A stretch of DNA of 55,726 nt from a virus, in the IMG/VR virus record IMGVR_UViG_3300017938_000011, positions 1 to 55,726 of that record. The stretch is one strand, 5' to 3'. The notes under the pieces were generated by a model that was not told where the DNA came from, ran no database searches, and saw nothing but the letters and a program-made list of their open reading frames with translations. Both the position numbers and the translations under genes were made by a program. Position 1 is the first letter of the stretch. The number at the start of each line of letters is the position of its first letter. Positions 7,031 to 13,899 of the stretch are shown piece after piece.

Positions 7031-7242
7031 CCATGAGCGCGCGCATGACGCCCATCGTCAAACTCGCTCGCGAGATTTGGTGGTGGGACTTCTCGCCGAG
7101 AGGACGGCGGAAATACCGCAAGGCATCGCAGTGGCAAGCGATCAAAGAGGATAAGCGTCAGATGTACCTCTCTGAGGCTCGCCGCTTCGCCTACCTGCTC
7201 AAGCGAATCGATGTGAATGTCCTCAATGACAATCTTGAGATC

Positions 7243-7250
7243 ATCCAAAT
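7243..7250. repeat. Target duplication left of element D (ATCCAAAT)
   Basis: ATCCAAAT before the left end of D pairs with ATCCAAAC after its right end, seven of eight bases identical. The last-base change probably arose after insertion. Confidence 0.7.
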
Positions 7251-7756
7251 CATGTTTATCCGGTTGCCACACACAAACGCGGAGAGCCACTAGATGTTGA
7301 CGGAGGTGAAAATGGAGCGGCCGTTGATGAAATGCGGATGCGTCGCGCAAGGCGTTCTTCGCGCCAGAGGCGGCGAGACTTTGGACCCGCCGATCCCGGC
7401 TTATGTTGTCCATGAGTGCTACGATGTTGCGGACGATAAGCCCGATTTGACTGGCCGCATCGCACAATGTGCCTATTTGCCAAAAGGACATGCGCCCAAG
7501 CCGTCGTCCTATGATCTGGCGTTTTTTGAATATCTTGGTCCCGGCTCCCGAGAGTCGTCTGACCTGTGCAAATGCGGCTTCTCAAAAAAGCCCCACGATG
7601 AAAATGGCGGTCGTATTCCGCCGAAAAAGTACGCCGCCAACATGAAAGGTTGTGCAGCTTTCACGCCGAAAGGTCCCGCCGAGTTTGACCGCTACTATTG
7701 TGGTTGCCACGGATGGGACTAGGGGTAGGGCTGTGTGTCTAAACCGGATAAGCATG
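7251..7756. mobile_element. Cargo element D, IS1595-like ends
   Basis: A 506-bp unit. The left (start-codon) end reads CATGTTTATCCGGTTGCCAC and the right (stop-codon) end, on the minus strand, CATGCTTATCCGGTTTAGAC. It contains one plus-strand cargo gene and no transposase. It is flanked by a 7/8 target duplication and lies inside the DUF3489-like gene, in the same orientation. Confidence 0.88.
7294..7722 (+). CDS. Cargo of element D: Cys-rich, probably zinc-binding protein
   Basis: 142 residues. The start region ACTAGATGTTGACG is shared with element B, giving MLTEVKMERP; a second ATG (7312) follows GGAGGTGAAA and may be used as well. Cysteines cluster at the start (MKCGCVAQG), middle (HECYDV, IAQCAYL, DLCKCGF) and end (MKGCAAF, RYYCGCHGWD), which suggests one or more zinc sites. 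No family is recognised. The stop (TAG) lies 8 bases before the conserved GGCTGTGTGTC of the element end, so nearly the entire element is coding. Confidence 0.65.
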   Translation: MLTEVKMERPLMKCGCVAQGVLRARGGETLDPPIPAYVVHECYDVADDKPDLTGRIAQCAYLPKGHAPKPSSYDLAFFEYLGPGSRESSDLCKCGFSKKPHDENGGRIPPKKYAANMKGCAAFTPKGPAEFDRYYCGCHGWD

Positions 7757-7764
7757 ATCCAAAC
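7757..7764. repeat. Target duplication right of element D (ATCCAAAC)
   Basis: Partner of 7243-7250 with one mismatch, directly after the right end of D. Confidence 0.7.
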
Positions 7765-8287
7765 AGCCGAGAGAATCCGCGACTGCGGATTCCCCGATTT
7801 CCTTAACCGCTGGCTGATGATGCTGGAGGAGGAGAACATGGTTGCGATCGGACCAAAAGAACAAGCCCTGCGCGATGCGCGGAGAATTACTGCCCGCTCG
7901 GCAAAGCCAGCAGAATCAGCCGCGAAAGCGGCCCAACAGGAGGTCCCAATGGAGACCCAAACCACGGAGAGTGTCGTGAGCAAGACGAAGAAAACAGCGA
8001 AGTCGAAAAAGCCCGCCCGCGCGAAATCCCGCACGACGGTGAAGCCTGAAGCCAAGACGAATGGCATCCGGGCAGGATCGAAGCTGGAGATCATCGTTGG
8101 CCTCCTGAAGCGGCCAGAAGGCTGCACGATGGCTGAAGTAACCGAGGCTGTCGGCTGGAAAACCATGAGTTTCCCGCAGCAGGCCAAAGCCGCAGGGTTG
8201 ACGCTGAAGAAAGAAAAGGACGGATCGGTGACCCGCTATCGGGCCGCCTGAGCCAATACGCGCGCCGCTGGTGCGGCCATGCCGGGG

Positions 8288-8315
8288 AGAGCGCCATCAG
8301 GGCGCTCTTTCTCGT
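8288..8315 (+). terminator. Rho-independent terminator after the plus-strand operon
   Basis: Perfect 8-bp stem AGAGCGCC / GGCGCTCT with a five-base loop, followed by TTTCTCGTTT. It lies 36 bases after the stop of the DUF3489-like gene and before the convergent methyltransferase gene. Confidence 0.8.
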
Positions 8316-8479
8316 TTAAGCGCCTACGGGCGCCCTGTGGCTCGGCGGCAGGGCATCCGCAGGGCTAGGCCATATGGACTGACCATTGGTCATGATGCGT
8401 CCCCCGGAGGCTCGGGAGCGGTATCCAGCCGAGCAGGACGTAATCCATCGCCAGAGCGAAGGGCGCGAAGCGGTGCAGG
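8316..8479. other. Short region with two doubtful peptides and a palindrome
   Basis: On the minus strand after the methyltransferase stop there are two small frames: 8448-8365 (27 residues, MDYVLLGWIPLPSLRGTHHD and seven more) and 8393-8316 (25 residues, MTNGQSIWPSPADALPPSHR and five more, with a CCGGGGGAC leader). Neither has a recognised relative. TGACCATTGGTCA at 8380-8392 is a perfect 13-base palindrome and could be an operator. Confidence 0.3.
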
Positions 8480-9886
8480 CTAACTGAGCTTTTCCAATCT
8501 GGCGCGCAATTTGTCGCCTGAGATGAGTTGTTCGGGATGCTCTTTGATTTCAGCGAGTCGCTTGCGGGCAATTCGGACATCGCGCTCATCCTCTGTTTCT
8601 CGTTTCGCCTTCCCCTTGCGGCGCGCGGCCGCGACTTGGTCTAGCGTCTTTCCGTCAAGCGTCGCTAGCCGATTCGTAAAACGCTGCCAACGCACGATGC
8701 TGACTTCGACAAAACGAGGATCAACGTCCATTGCTGCGGCTTTCCGGCTGTTCATCTCGCAGGCAATAATCGAGCCGCCAGCGCCGACGAAAGGATCAAA
8801 AACGATTTGGCTGACCTTACTGCTATTCGCTATTGCCTCGGCCGCGAGCGCAACCGGTTTCTGGGTCGGATGCTCGTAGTCGGATTTTTGGGCATCGCGA
8901 TTTAGCGTCCAAACAGTCGTCTTAGTTCGATCCCCATAGAAGCGGTGCTTGCCCTTTCCTGGCTTCCATCCGTAGAGCATCGGCTCATGTTGCGAGCGAT
9001 AGTCCTGCCAGCCCATCCCGGCCGCTTGCTTCACCCAGATGATCGTCGCTGACTTCGTAAAGAACTCAGCGAAAGCGCGCTCGAAGGCGAGTTTCGGACC
9101 AGATGCAGCGTCGGGATGGCAAACATAGATCGAGGCCAAGTTCTTCATATTCGCCGCGATCACTTCGAACGATGATCGCAGGAAAGCGGCAAAGTCCTTC
9201 TCGCTCATGTCGTCATTCTTGATCGTACCGAGCCTATTCTGGCCGAGGCCAGAATAGGCTAGGTTGTAGGGCGGATCGGTGAAGACGAGGTCGGCTTGTG
9301 CGCCCCCGCCCATGCACATTGCCACGTCAGATTCGGACGTAGCATCGCCGCAGACTAAGATGTGGTCCCCTAAGACCCAGCGATCACCGCGACGCACTAC
9401 CGGCTTCTTCGGCGGCTCCGGTGTGGCTTCTGGATCGGCTTGGCCTTCGGTGCCCATTTGGACGCCCCAGCCGCGAAGCTGAGATTCGGGGAAGCCGAGC
9501 AAGGGAACGTCGTAGCCAGCGAGTTTGAGATCCTTAAGTTCGGCGGTGATCAGCTCGACTCCCCACGTCGAAAGTTCGGCATAGGAATTATCTTTGATCC
9601 TGACGGCGCGCTTCTTCTCTTCGGACCAGCCAATCGCTACGGCGACTGGATAGCGCGTATACCCATTCTGAAGAGCCGCAAGTCGCCGACCGTGTCCGTA
9701 AATGATCACGCCTGCTTCATCGACGAGGATCGGAGCGGTGACTCCATCATCCTTCATTGAGGAGGCAATGAGATCAATCTGAGCCTGAGAATGTTGGCGT
9801 GGATTTTTCTCATAAGGCCGGATTTTTTCTATCGGCCACAGCGCGACCTTTGATGCTGGCCATGTCTCTTCAAGTCGCTTCGCCAT
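8480..9886 (-). CDS. ParB-like domain fused to a DNA methyltransferase
   Basis: 468 residues. Residues 10-115 form a ParB/Srx-type domain (IRPYEKNPRQHSQAQIDLIA, IIYGHGRRLAALQ). The rest is an N6-adenine or N4-cytosine DNA methyltransferase: catalytic DPPY at 204-207, HPTQKP at 339-344 and the cofactor-binding FDPFVGAGG at 363-371. The motif order (DPPY before FxGxG) is that of beta-class enzymes. No restriction partner is visible, so it is probably an orphan modification enzyme that protects phage DNA or alters expression. The basic, Arg/Lys-rich tail may bind DNA. It is transcribed convergently with the plus-strand operon. Confidence 0.9.
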   Translation of the reverse strand: MAKRLEETWPASKVALWPIEKIRPYEKNPRQHSQAQIDLIASSMKDDGVTAPILVDEAGVIIYGHGRRLAALQNGYTRYPVAVAIGWSEEKKRAVRIKDNSYAELSTWGVELITAELKDLKLAGYDVPLLGFPESQLRGWGVQMGTEGQADPEATPEPPKKPVVRRGDRWVLGDHILVCGDATSESDVAMCMGGGAQADLVFTDPPYNLAYSGLGQNRLGTIKNDDMSEKDFAAFLRSSFEVIAANMKNLASIYVCHPDAASGPKLAFERAFAEFFTKSATIIWVKQAAGMGWQDYRSQHEPMLYGWKPGKGKHRFYGDRTKTTVWTLNRDAQKSDYEHPTQKPVALAAEAIANSSKVSQIVFDPFVGAGGSIIACEMNSRKAAAMDVDPRFVEVSIVRWQRFTNRLATLDGKTLDQVAAARRKGKAKRETEDERDVRIARKRLAEIKEHPEQLISGDKLRARLEKLS

Positions 9887-10095
9887 CAGGCCACCTTCGG
9901 CCGCGCGCCGGGGAGCGGCTCTTTTGGGTCATCGTACCACCGGACCGCCTTCAGCGGCCACGGCCCTTTTCCTCCCGGCATGTCGACGTCGAGATCGACG
10001 AGCTTGCCATCGAGCCGGACGTTCGTCACCATGGCGCTCCAAATATCGCCGGCAAAGCTCCGATAGGTTACACGCTCGTTGATGGCAGGCATCAT
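9886..10095 (-). CDS. Hypothetical protein, 69 residues
   Basis: Starts MMPAINERVTYRSFAGDIWS and continues with a predicted all-beta pattern (AMVTNVRLDGKLVDLDVDMP, WPLKAVRWYD). A small SH3-like or OB-like barrel is possible but unproven. Its start overlaps the stop of the gene interrupted by element E, and its stop overlaps the methyltransferase start. Confidence 0.55.
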   Translation of the reverse strand: MMPAINERVTYRSFAGDIWSAMVTNVRLDGKLVDLDVDMPGGKGPWPLKAVRWYDDPKEPLPGARPKVA

Positions 10096-10322
10096 GGTTC
10101 CTTCGGCTTGTTCGTGTGCCCTTTGAAAAACTCTGGCATCGCTTCCGCGACGGTGCGGTTGAGGAATGGCTCTGGATCGTTAGTCGAGATTGCGACGCGG
10201 CTTCTCGCCATCCCAGCTTCGAACGCGCCAAATAGCTTCAGCGCGGCCGCAGCGATTCGGTAGTCGCGCGGGATGCGGAGCGAGGTCGAGTTCTCGATGA
10301 TCTGTTTTATGCTTATCGGGTT

Positions 10323-11396
10323 TCAACATGCAGTGTCTAGCGGTTGATCGTCATCATGACTGACCTTTTGATGCTGCCACTTGCCGCTGTAGAGGCCGTC
10401 ATAGGTCGGGCTTTCACCGTTCGCGCCGATGCCCAAGAGGGAGCGGAAGGCGTTGAACGGGTAGAAGCGGCGATTGAAGCGGAAGGCAAATTCGTTGAGG
10501 TAGGCTTGAAGGTGCTTTGGCTCGACGCGCCCGTGATGGGTGCTTTGCAGCCATGCTTTGAGGTTGCTGAAAACAAGGTGGACGATGGGCAGGTATTCTT
10601 CCGCGACTTCGGGATTGCCACCTTCGACCACCGGCAGATGGGCATAGCCGCGTTTTTCGAGCGAATTATACGCGGGAGCCGCGTCGGTGATGACGATTGC
10701 GCCAATGGCGACGGCGGCTTCCACAAACCCGCAAAGAGCCTTTTCGGTACGATCTGGCACAATCTCGATACGAAGCCGCCCCGCGTATCGGCCGCCTCTC
10801 CGCATGGGCTTGTCGCCTTTCTTAGCTGCCCGCTGGCGGACTTCGACGGCAGCAATAATCAGGCATTTTTCATCGGCGTGGGGGCCTTTGCCCTTCCCGC
10901 GCGTCTTGCCGCCGATGTAGCACTCGTCAACCTCGACGTGATCGCTACGCGCCAGATTGCCGCCGATGGGATCGCGGTTAGGTCGCACCATGCCCGCCCG
11001 CAGCTTGTGCAGGATTTGGAAGGCGGTTTCGTAGCAGCCGACACCGACTTGCCGATGCAATTGCACCGCCGAAATGCCGGGTGTCATGCTCGAAACAAGA
11101 TAAGCGGACCAAAACCATGCCGTCAGGGACGTGTGGGTTCCTTCCATGACGGTTCCGACCGTGATGGAAGTTTGCTTTCGGCAGGCGCGGCAGGCCAGCA
11201 CCTTCGGCCGACTCGCCAAGCGCACCGGCTCGCCCTTTTCGTGGCAGTGCGGGCATTCAAAGCCCTTCAACCATTTCGCGCCTTCAAGCCAACGGGCACA
11301 CGCGGCATCGTCAGGAAAGAGCCGCTGGAAGTCTTTGAGAGATTTCGGGAAGGGCAGGTGTTCCCATTGATGAACGTCGGGGATGGCGGGCGACAT
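10323..11396 (-). CDS. IS1595-family transposase with ISXO2-like domain
   Basis: 357 residues. Residues 48-72 form a zinc ribbon (CPHC ... CRAC), followed by helical HTH-like sequence, then the ISXO2-like DDE-type domain: D157 in HVEVDECYIGGK, D238 in IVITDAAPAY and an Asn (N278) in LVFSNLKAWLQ, the DD(N/E/H) arrangement of IS1595 enzymes. THHGRVEPKHLQAYLNEF and FRFNRR follow as usual in this family. It cuts and joins the element ends. It seems complete, and because its ends resemble those of A-D it is the obvious candidate for moving them in trans, though the CCGG/CGGG difference suggests a closer relative might be the true partner. Confidence 0.93.
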   Translation of the reverse strand: MSPAIPDVHQWEHLPFPKSLKDFQRLFPDDAACARWLEGAKWLKGFECPHCHEKGEPVRLASRPKVLACRACRKQTSITVGTVMEGTHTSLTAWFWSAYLVSSMTPGISAVQLHRQVGVGCYETAFQILHKLRAGMVRPNRDPIGGNLARSDHVEVDECYIGGKTRGKGKGPHADEKCLIIAAVEVRQRAAKKGDKPMRRGGRYAGRLRIEIVPDRTEKALCGFVEAAVAIGAIVITDAAPAYNSLEKRGYAHLPVVEGGNPEVAEEYLPIVHLVFSNLKAWLQSTHHGRVEPKHLQAYLNEFAFRFNRRFYPFNAFRSLLGIGANGESPTYDGLYSGKWQHQKVSHDDDQPLDTAC

Positions 11397-11666
11397 CTAT
11401 CCGCTCACTTTTTGCCCTTCGGCTTCCGCAGTCGCACATGCATCGCAATAATCCCCAACAAGATCAGCGCCGCAGCACTCGCAAATTCCTTCTACTGGCG
11501 CATCCCACGCGCCGCGTGGCGACGGACAGCCCGCACCTTCACATTCTGGACACTTTCCAATATCGGTTTCGAGGCTAGGATCGTCCGGTTGCGGGTCGTG
11601 CCGCATGAGGCGACCGTCTATGCACCGGGTCTGGGTAGTATGGAAACTACGGTTTCGGCGGCTCAT
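11397..11666 (-). CDS. Passenger of element E: Cys-rich zinc-ribbon-like protein
   Basis: 89 residues, ending immediately before the transposase start. Cysteine pairs occur at GKCPECEGAGC (about 38-47) and GICECCGADLVGDYCDAC (about 60-77), consistent with one or two zinc ribbons. The N-terminus is basic. No named family. The gene is translationally coupled to its neighbours. Confidence 0.6.
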   Translation of the reverse strand: MSRRNRSFHTTQTRCIDGRLMRHDPQPDDPSLETDIGKCPECEGAGCPSPRGAWDAPVEGICECCGADLVGDYCDACATAEAEGQKVSG

Positions 11667-11669
11667 AAT

Positions 11670-11918
11670 TTAGGCCCCCGCGTGGATCGGATGACGAATG
11701 TCGTGACCACAGATCGCGCATTCGTCGATGGATTTGCCGACCATCGTCCCGGCAGCATGGCAATGGTCACGCTGTTCGGCGACGATCAGGGTCTTTTTCG
11801 TGGCTTCGTATGCCGCCTCAATGTGATCCATGATGATTTTGTCATCGGATGGCGCACGTTGCCGAATAGCCGCCCCAAGGTGGCCAAGGATGTTTTCAAG
11901 GTGCTGGACTTTCATCAT
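11670..11918 (-). CDS. Passenger of element E: small CxxC/His protein
   Basis: 82 residues starting MMKVQHLENILGHLGAAIRQ. The first two thirds look helical; the end ECAICGHDIRHPIHAG has CxxC followed by two His, a possible zinc finger. It starts three bases after the preceding stop. Function unknown. Confidence 0.55.
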   Translation of the reverse strand: MMKVQHLENILGHLGAAIRQRAPSDDKIIMDHIEAAYEATKKTLIVAEQRDHCHAAGTMVGKSIDECAICGHDIRHPIHAGA

Positions 11919-11921
11919 GGC

Positions 11922-12347
11922 TCAGGCTCCAACACCGAATTGCCCATTATCGGCTCGGATTTGTTCGGCCTGTTTCTGGCGATCAGAGCACCAACCCCGC
12001 AGACCGTTGTCGATGATCCCGCCCCTTCCGATCAGCGACTCGACGTTGATCGAAGTGCTCGGGGCGTTGTTGGCATCGAAATGGAGCCAAGTTCCATCGC
12101 GACCGCAGTTAATCGACAGTCCGCAATCATCTATCGGGATAGTCGTGGCTTGTTCGATTTTGGCGGGACTGGCGGGCAGCGGCATCCAATGTGTCGGTTG
12201 CTCGTCAGCCGGGTAGGGCGAATAAGCCGGACCATTTGTGGCCCAACACCCTTGCTGCCGGTGCCAATGGCAAACGGTCATCCATTGGCCTGTGCAAGCA
12301 AGGAAACTGGACCCGTCTTTCGGTGCGCTCTCAATCAGTTTCCACAT
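11922..12347 (-). CDS. Passenger of element E: DUF551-like protein
   Basis: 141 residues from ATG 12347 behind ACAGGAGACTAAG. It begins MWKLIESAPKDGSSFLACTG and has PTHWMPLPASP at about 52-62, the hallmark of DUF551-type small proteins found in phages and prophages (WxxIxSAPKDG ... THWMPLP). A beta-rich C-terminal part follows. It is the first gene of the element's operon, after a good internal promoter. Molecular role unknown. Confidence 0.65.
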   Translation of the reverse strand: MWKLIESAPKDGSSFLACTGQWMTVCHWHRQQGCWATNGPAYSPYPADEQPTHWMPLPASPAKIEQATTIPIDDCGLSINCGRDGTWLHFDANNAPSTSINVESLIGRGGIIDNGLRGWCSDRQKQAEQIRADNGQFGVGA

Positions 12348-12389
12348 CTTAGTCTCCTGTTAACTAAGGCCGTCCATCGGCCTAACCAT

Positions 12390-12418
12390 TATCTAGCACA
12401 GGTAGGTGCATGTGTCAA
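12390..12418 (-). promoter_or_regulatory. Sigma70-like promoter overlapping the end of element E
   Basis: On the minus strand TTGACA (12418-12413) is followed by a 17-base spacer and TAGATA (12395-12390). The -35 box lies inside the inverted repeat, so the element end carries its own inward promoter for the passenger-transposase operon. The leader then runs about 40 bases to the DUF551-like start. Confidence 0.6.
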
Positions 12419-12498
12419 CCCGATAAGCATGAAACGAAATGCCTTGTCGGTCTCCCCGCGCTTCTCGGCGGCAATATCGACCACTTCCCGATGTCTAC

Positions 12499-13161
12499 TC
12501 ACGGCGCGATTTCCTCGCTCGGCTTTGAGCGTCCTGATACTTCTCGCTCCTCGCTCGCATATTTCTCCCGCAGCGCGCTGTCCGTCAGCGGCGCCTTCCA
12601 GGTCCGCGCCATCCGCGTCCCGCCTTGCGAGTAGAACGCCGTTAGCGTGACCCAGATGCCGTGCCGGCCACCGAAGTCGCCCCATTTCCACTCGCGGGGG
12701 TCGACGTCCCTCCCGGCCGCCCATTCCTTCATCGCCTCGTAGGACGGCGAATCGTCGCCGATGAAGACGTTCGCGAAGCATCCCGGCTCCCGCGGCGGCG
12801 GCTCGTAGTACCGCTCAGCCGGGCGGCGCGGCGCCTGCGCGAGGTTCCGCATCGTCTGCGTGGCCTCGTGGCACGCGCTCCTGACTTCGGCCAAGTTCGG
12901 TACCCACTTGACCCGGCTCTGGACGCCGGTCCGGGCGTCGGTGACGAAGTCGACGACGGCGCGCGCGAACTCGCTGAGCACCGCGGCGACGCCGGAAACG
13001 TAGATTTCAGGGTTGTTCACTTCGTCCTTTCGATAAGAGCCGAACATCAGTTCCGCCCGGCTCAGGCAATAGACTAGGTCGGGGCGCGAGTCTGAGCTCC
13101 CCGCGTTCGGCTTGCTCGGCAAGACGCCCGGCAGCGCGGCTTGCGCTTTTGTCATGTCCAT
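12499..13161 (-). CDS. Conserved-type phage protein, possibly linked to replication
   Basis: 220 residues. Start ATG 13161 was chosen for its GGAGGATCGA leader, though an ATG at 13173 is in frame. The core FGSYRKDEVNNPEIYVSGVA, then VTDARTGVQSRVKWVPNLAE, resembles a protein usual in rhizobial phages next to replication genes, from memory. A Pro-rich linker and EWKWGDFGGRHGIWVT follow. It overlaps the upstream gene by about 155 bases. I cannot assign an activity. Confidence 0.55.
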   Translation of the reverse strand: MDMTKAQAALPGVLPSKPNAGSSDSRPDLVYCLSRAELMFGSYRKDEVNNPEIYVSGVAAVLSEFARAVVDFVTDARTGVQSRVKWVPNLAEVRSACHEATQTMRNLAQAPRRPAERYYEPPPREPGCFANVFIGDDSPSYEAMKEWAAGRDVDPREWKWGDFGGRHGIWVTLTAFYSQGGTRMARTWKAPLTDSALREKYASEEREVSGRSKPSEEIAP

Positions 13162-13387
13162 TCGATCCTCCATTTTGTTTTGCTACTCGACGCATCCAGC
13201 CCTTGAAGGCCATAGACCAGTTCGCTTTGCAGGCGACCTGCCGGTTACCGTTCGCCCCGGCCCAAAGGCGCATGTCCTCCGCCATGTCGTCGATCTGCGC
13301 GTCCGATAGATGCAAGACGCGATGACCATAGTCGCGATCATCGTTCGATGGCGACCACTCATCCGATAGCGTTGTTCCTCGCGCCAT
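13007..13387 (-). CDS. Replication-protein-tail-like hypothetical protein
   Basis: 126 residues from ATG 13387, which overlaps the RNase H stop (TGATG). The segment LSDAQIDDMAEDMRLWAGAN followed by KANWSMAFKGWMRR is like the C-terminal end of phage replication-initiation proteins of the DUF1376 kind (xxWxxxFRxWxxR). The last 50 residues are shared DNA with the next gene in another frame and look less natural, so this could be a broken or shortened remnant. Confidence 0.5.
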   Translation of the reverse strand: MARGTTLSDEWSPSNDDRDYGHRVLHLSDAQIDDMAEDMRLWAGANGNRQVACKANWSMAFKGWMRRVAKQNGGSNGHDKSASRAAGRLAEQAERGELRLAPRPSLLPEPGGTDVRLLSKGRSEQP

Positions 13388-13899
13388 CACGCCGCCTCTG
13401 GCTGGATCTTAAATTCGACGCCGTTTTTGCGTAGCTCGGCTTTCGATAGTTCGTCGGCAAGCGAATTAAGGTCCCGACTAATCCACGTCCCGCGAAGCGC
13501 GCGGAACTTTTTGATCTTCTCGCGTGCAGCCTTCGCGTGCTCGGCATAGAAGCCGCCCTTGATTCTCCATTTTCCGAAACATTGTTGGATCACGAGGTTC
13601 GAATCGCCTTTGACCAAGATCAATTCCTTTGTCAACCCTTGCTCGATGAACCAATCAAGGACGGCATTGAAGGCGAGGTACTCGGCGACGTTGTTCGATG
13701 TCTGAGGCGAGGCCGGGATCATTCCCGAAGTTTGCCAAACGCGCGCGTTATTTTTGAAAATGACCGCTCCGTATCCCGCGGTCCCGCCAGGATTGCGCGG
13801 CTCGCAGCACCCGTCGAAAAAAGCAATATAGGCACCCATTGATTCGGCATACCGGACCGCATTTTCGTCTGTTCGTACTCGCGCCCGCCTTCGCTTCAT
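13387..13899 (-). CDS. RNase HI-like protein
   Basis: 170 residues. Acidic residues fit the RNase H active site: D29 in AFFDGCCEPRNPGG, E73 in TSNNVAEYLAF, D99 in LVKGDSNLVI and D149 in NSLADELSK. The family cuts RNA in RNA-DNA hybrids, for example primers during phage DNA replication. A start at MGAYIAFF (codon 21) would give a more usual N-terminus. Its start overlaps the upstream nuclease-like gene (ATGA). Confidence 0.85.
   Translation of the reverse strand: MKRRRARVRTDENAVRYAESMGAYIAFFDGCCEPRNPGGTAGYGAVIFKNNARVWQTSGMIPASPQTSNNVAEYLAFNAVLDWFIEQGLTKELILVKGDSNLVIQQCFGKWRIKGGFYAEHAKAAREKIKKFRALRGTWISRDLNSLADELSKAELRKNGVEFKIQPEAA

Larger units (their letters stand above)
7033..8251 (+). pseudogene. 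DUF3489-like gene split by element D
   Basis: The 5' part (7033-7250) encodes MSARMTPIVKLAREIWWWDF to NLEIIQ; the 3' part resumes at 7765 with TAERIRDCGFPDFLNRW and ends at 8251. Removing element D and one target copy gives a continuous frame of 234 codons. The C-terminal 55 residues (SKLEIIVGLLKRPEGCTMAE, then VGWKTMSFPQQ) match the DUF3489 type, a small winged-helix-like domain common in Rhizobiales, and the linker before it is basic and Lys/Ala-rich. A GGAGGAGG leader before ATG 7838 could let the 3' part be translated alone as a DUF3489 protein. Confidence 0.7.
10308..12431. mobile_element. Element E: IS1595/ISXO2-type transposon with passenger genes
   Basis: About 2124 bp. The stop-codon end reads TATGCTTATCGGGTTTCAAC and the start-codon end CATGCTTATCGGGTTGACAC, clearly related to A-D but with CGGG in place of CCGG. 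It holds a four-gene minus-strand operon: three passenger genes, then the transposase, whose stop lies inside the end repeat. IS1595-family elements with passenger genes are known. Flanks (atctgttt, aaacgaaa) show no duplication. Confidence 0.88.
10092..12502 (-). pseudogene. Phage gene interrupted by element E
   Basis: The 5' fragment begins at GTG 12502, overlapping the stop of the upstream gene (GTGA), and encodes SRHREVVDIAAEKRGETDKA before the element. The 3' fragment (10307-10092) encodes KQIIENSTSLRIPRDYRIAA onwards to FFKGHTNKPKEP, and its stop overlaps the next ATG. The conserved overlaps at both outer junctions indicate one original gene of about 95 residues. No target duplication is found and the two parts are one base out of frame, so a little sequence was probably lost or changed. 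Function unknown. Confidence 0.65.

Noticed and set aside
10344-12650. A 768-codon open frame on the plus strand across element E
   Set aside because: It is antisense to the transposase and passenger genes, passes both element ends, and shows no domain; it is a shadow of GC-rich coding DNA on the other strand.
13588-13605. GGTTCGAATC resembling a tRNA T-loop
   Set aside because: It lies inside the RNase H gene and no acceptor stem, anticodon arm or D arm can be drawn around it.
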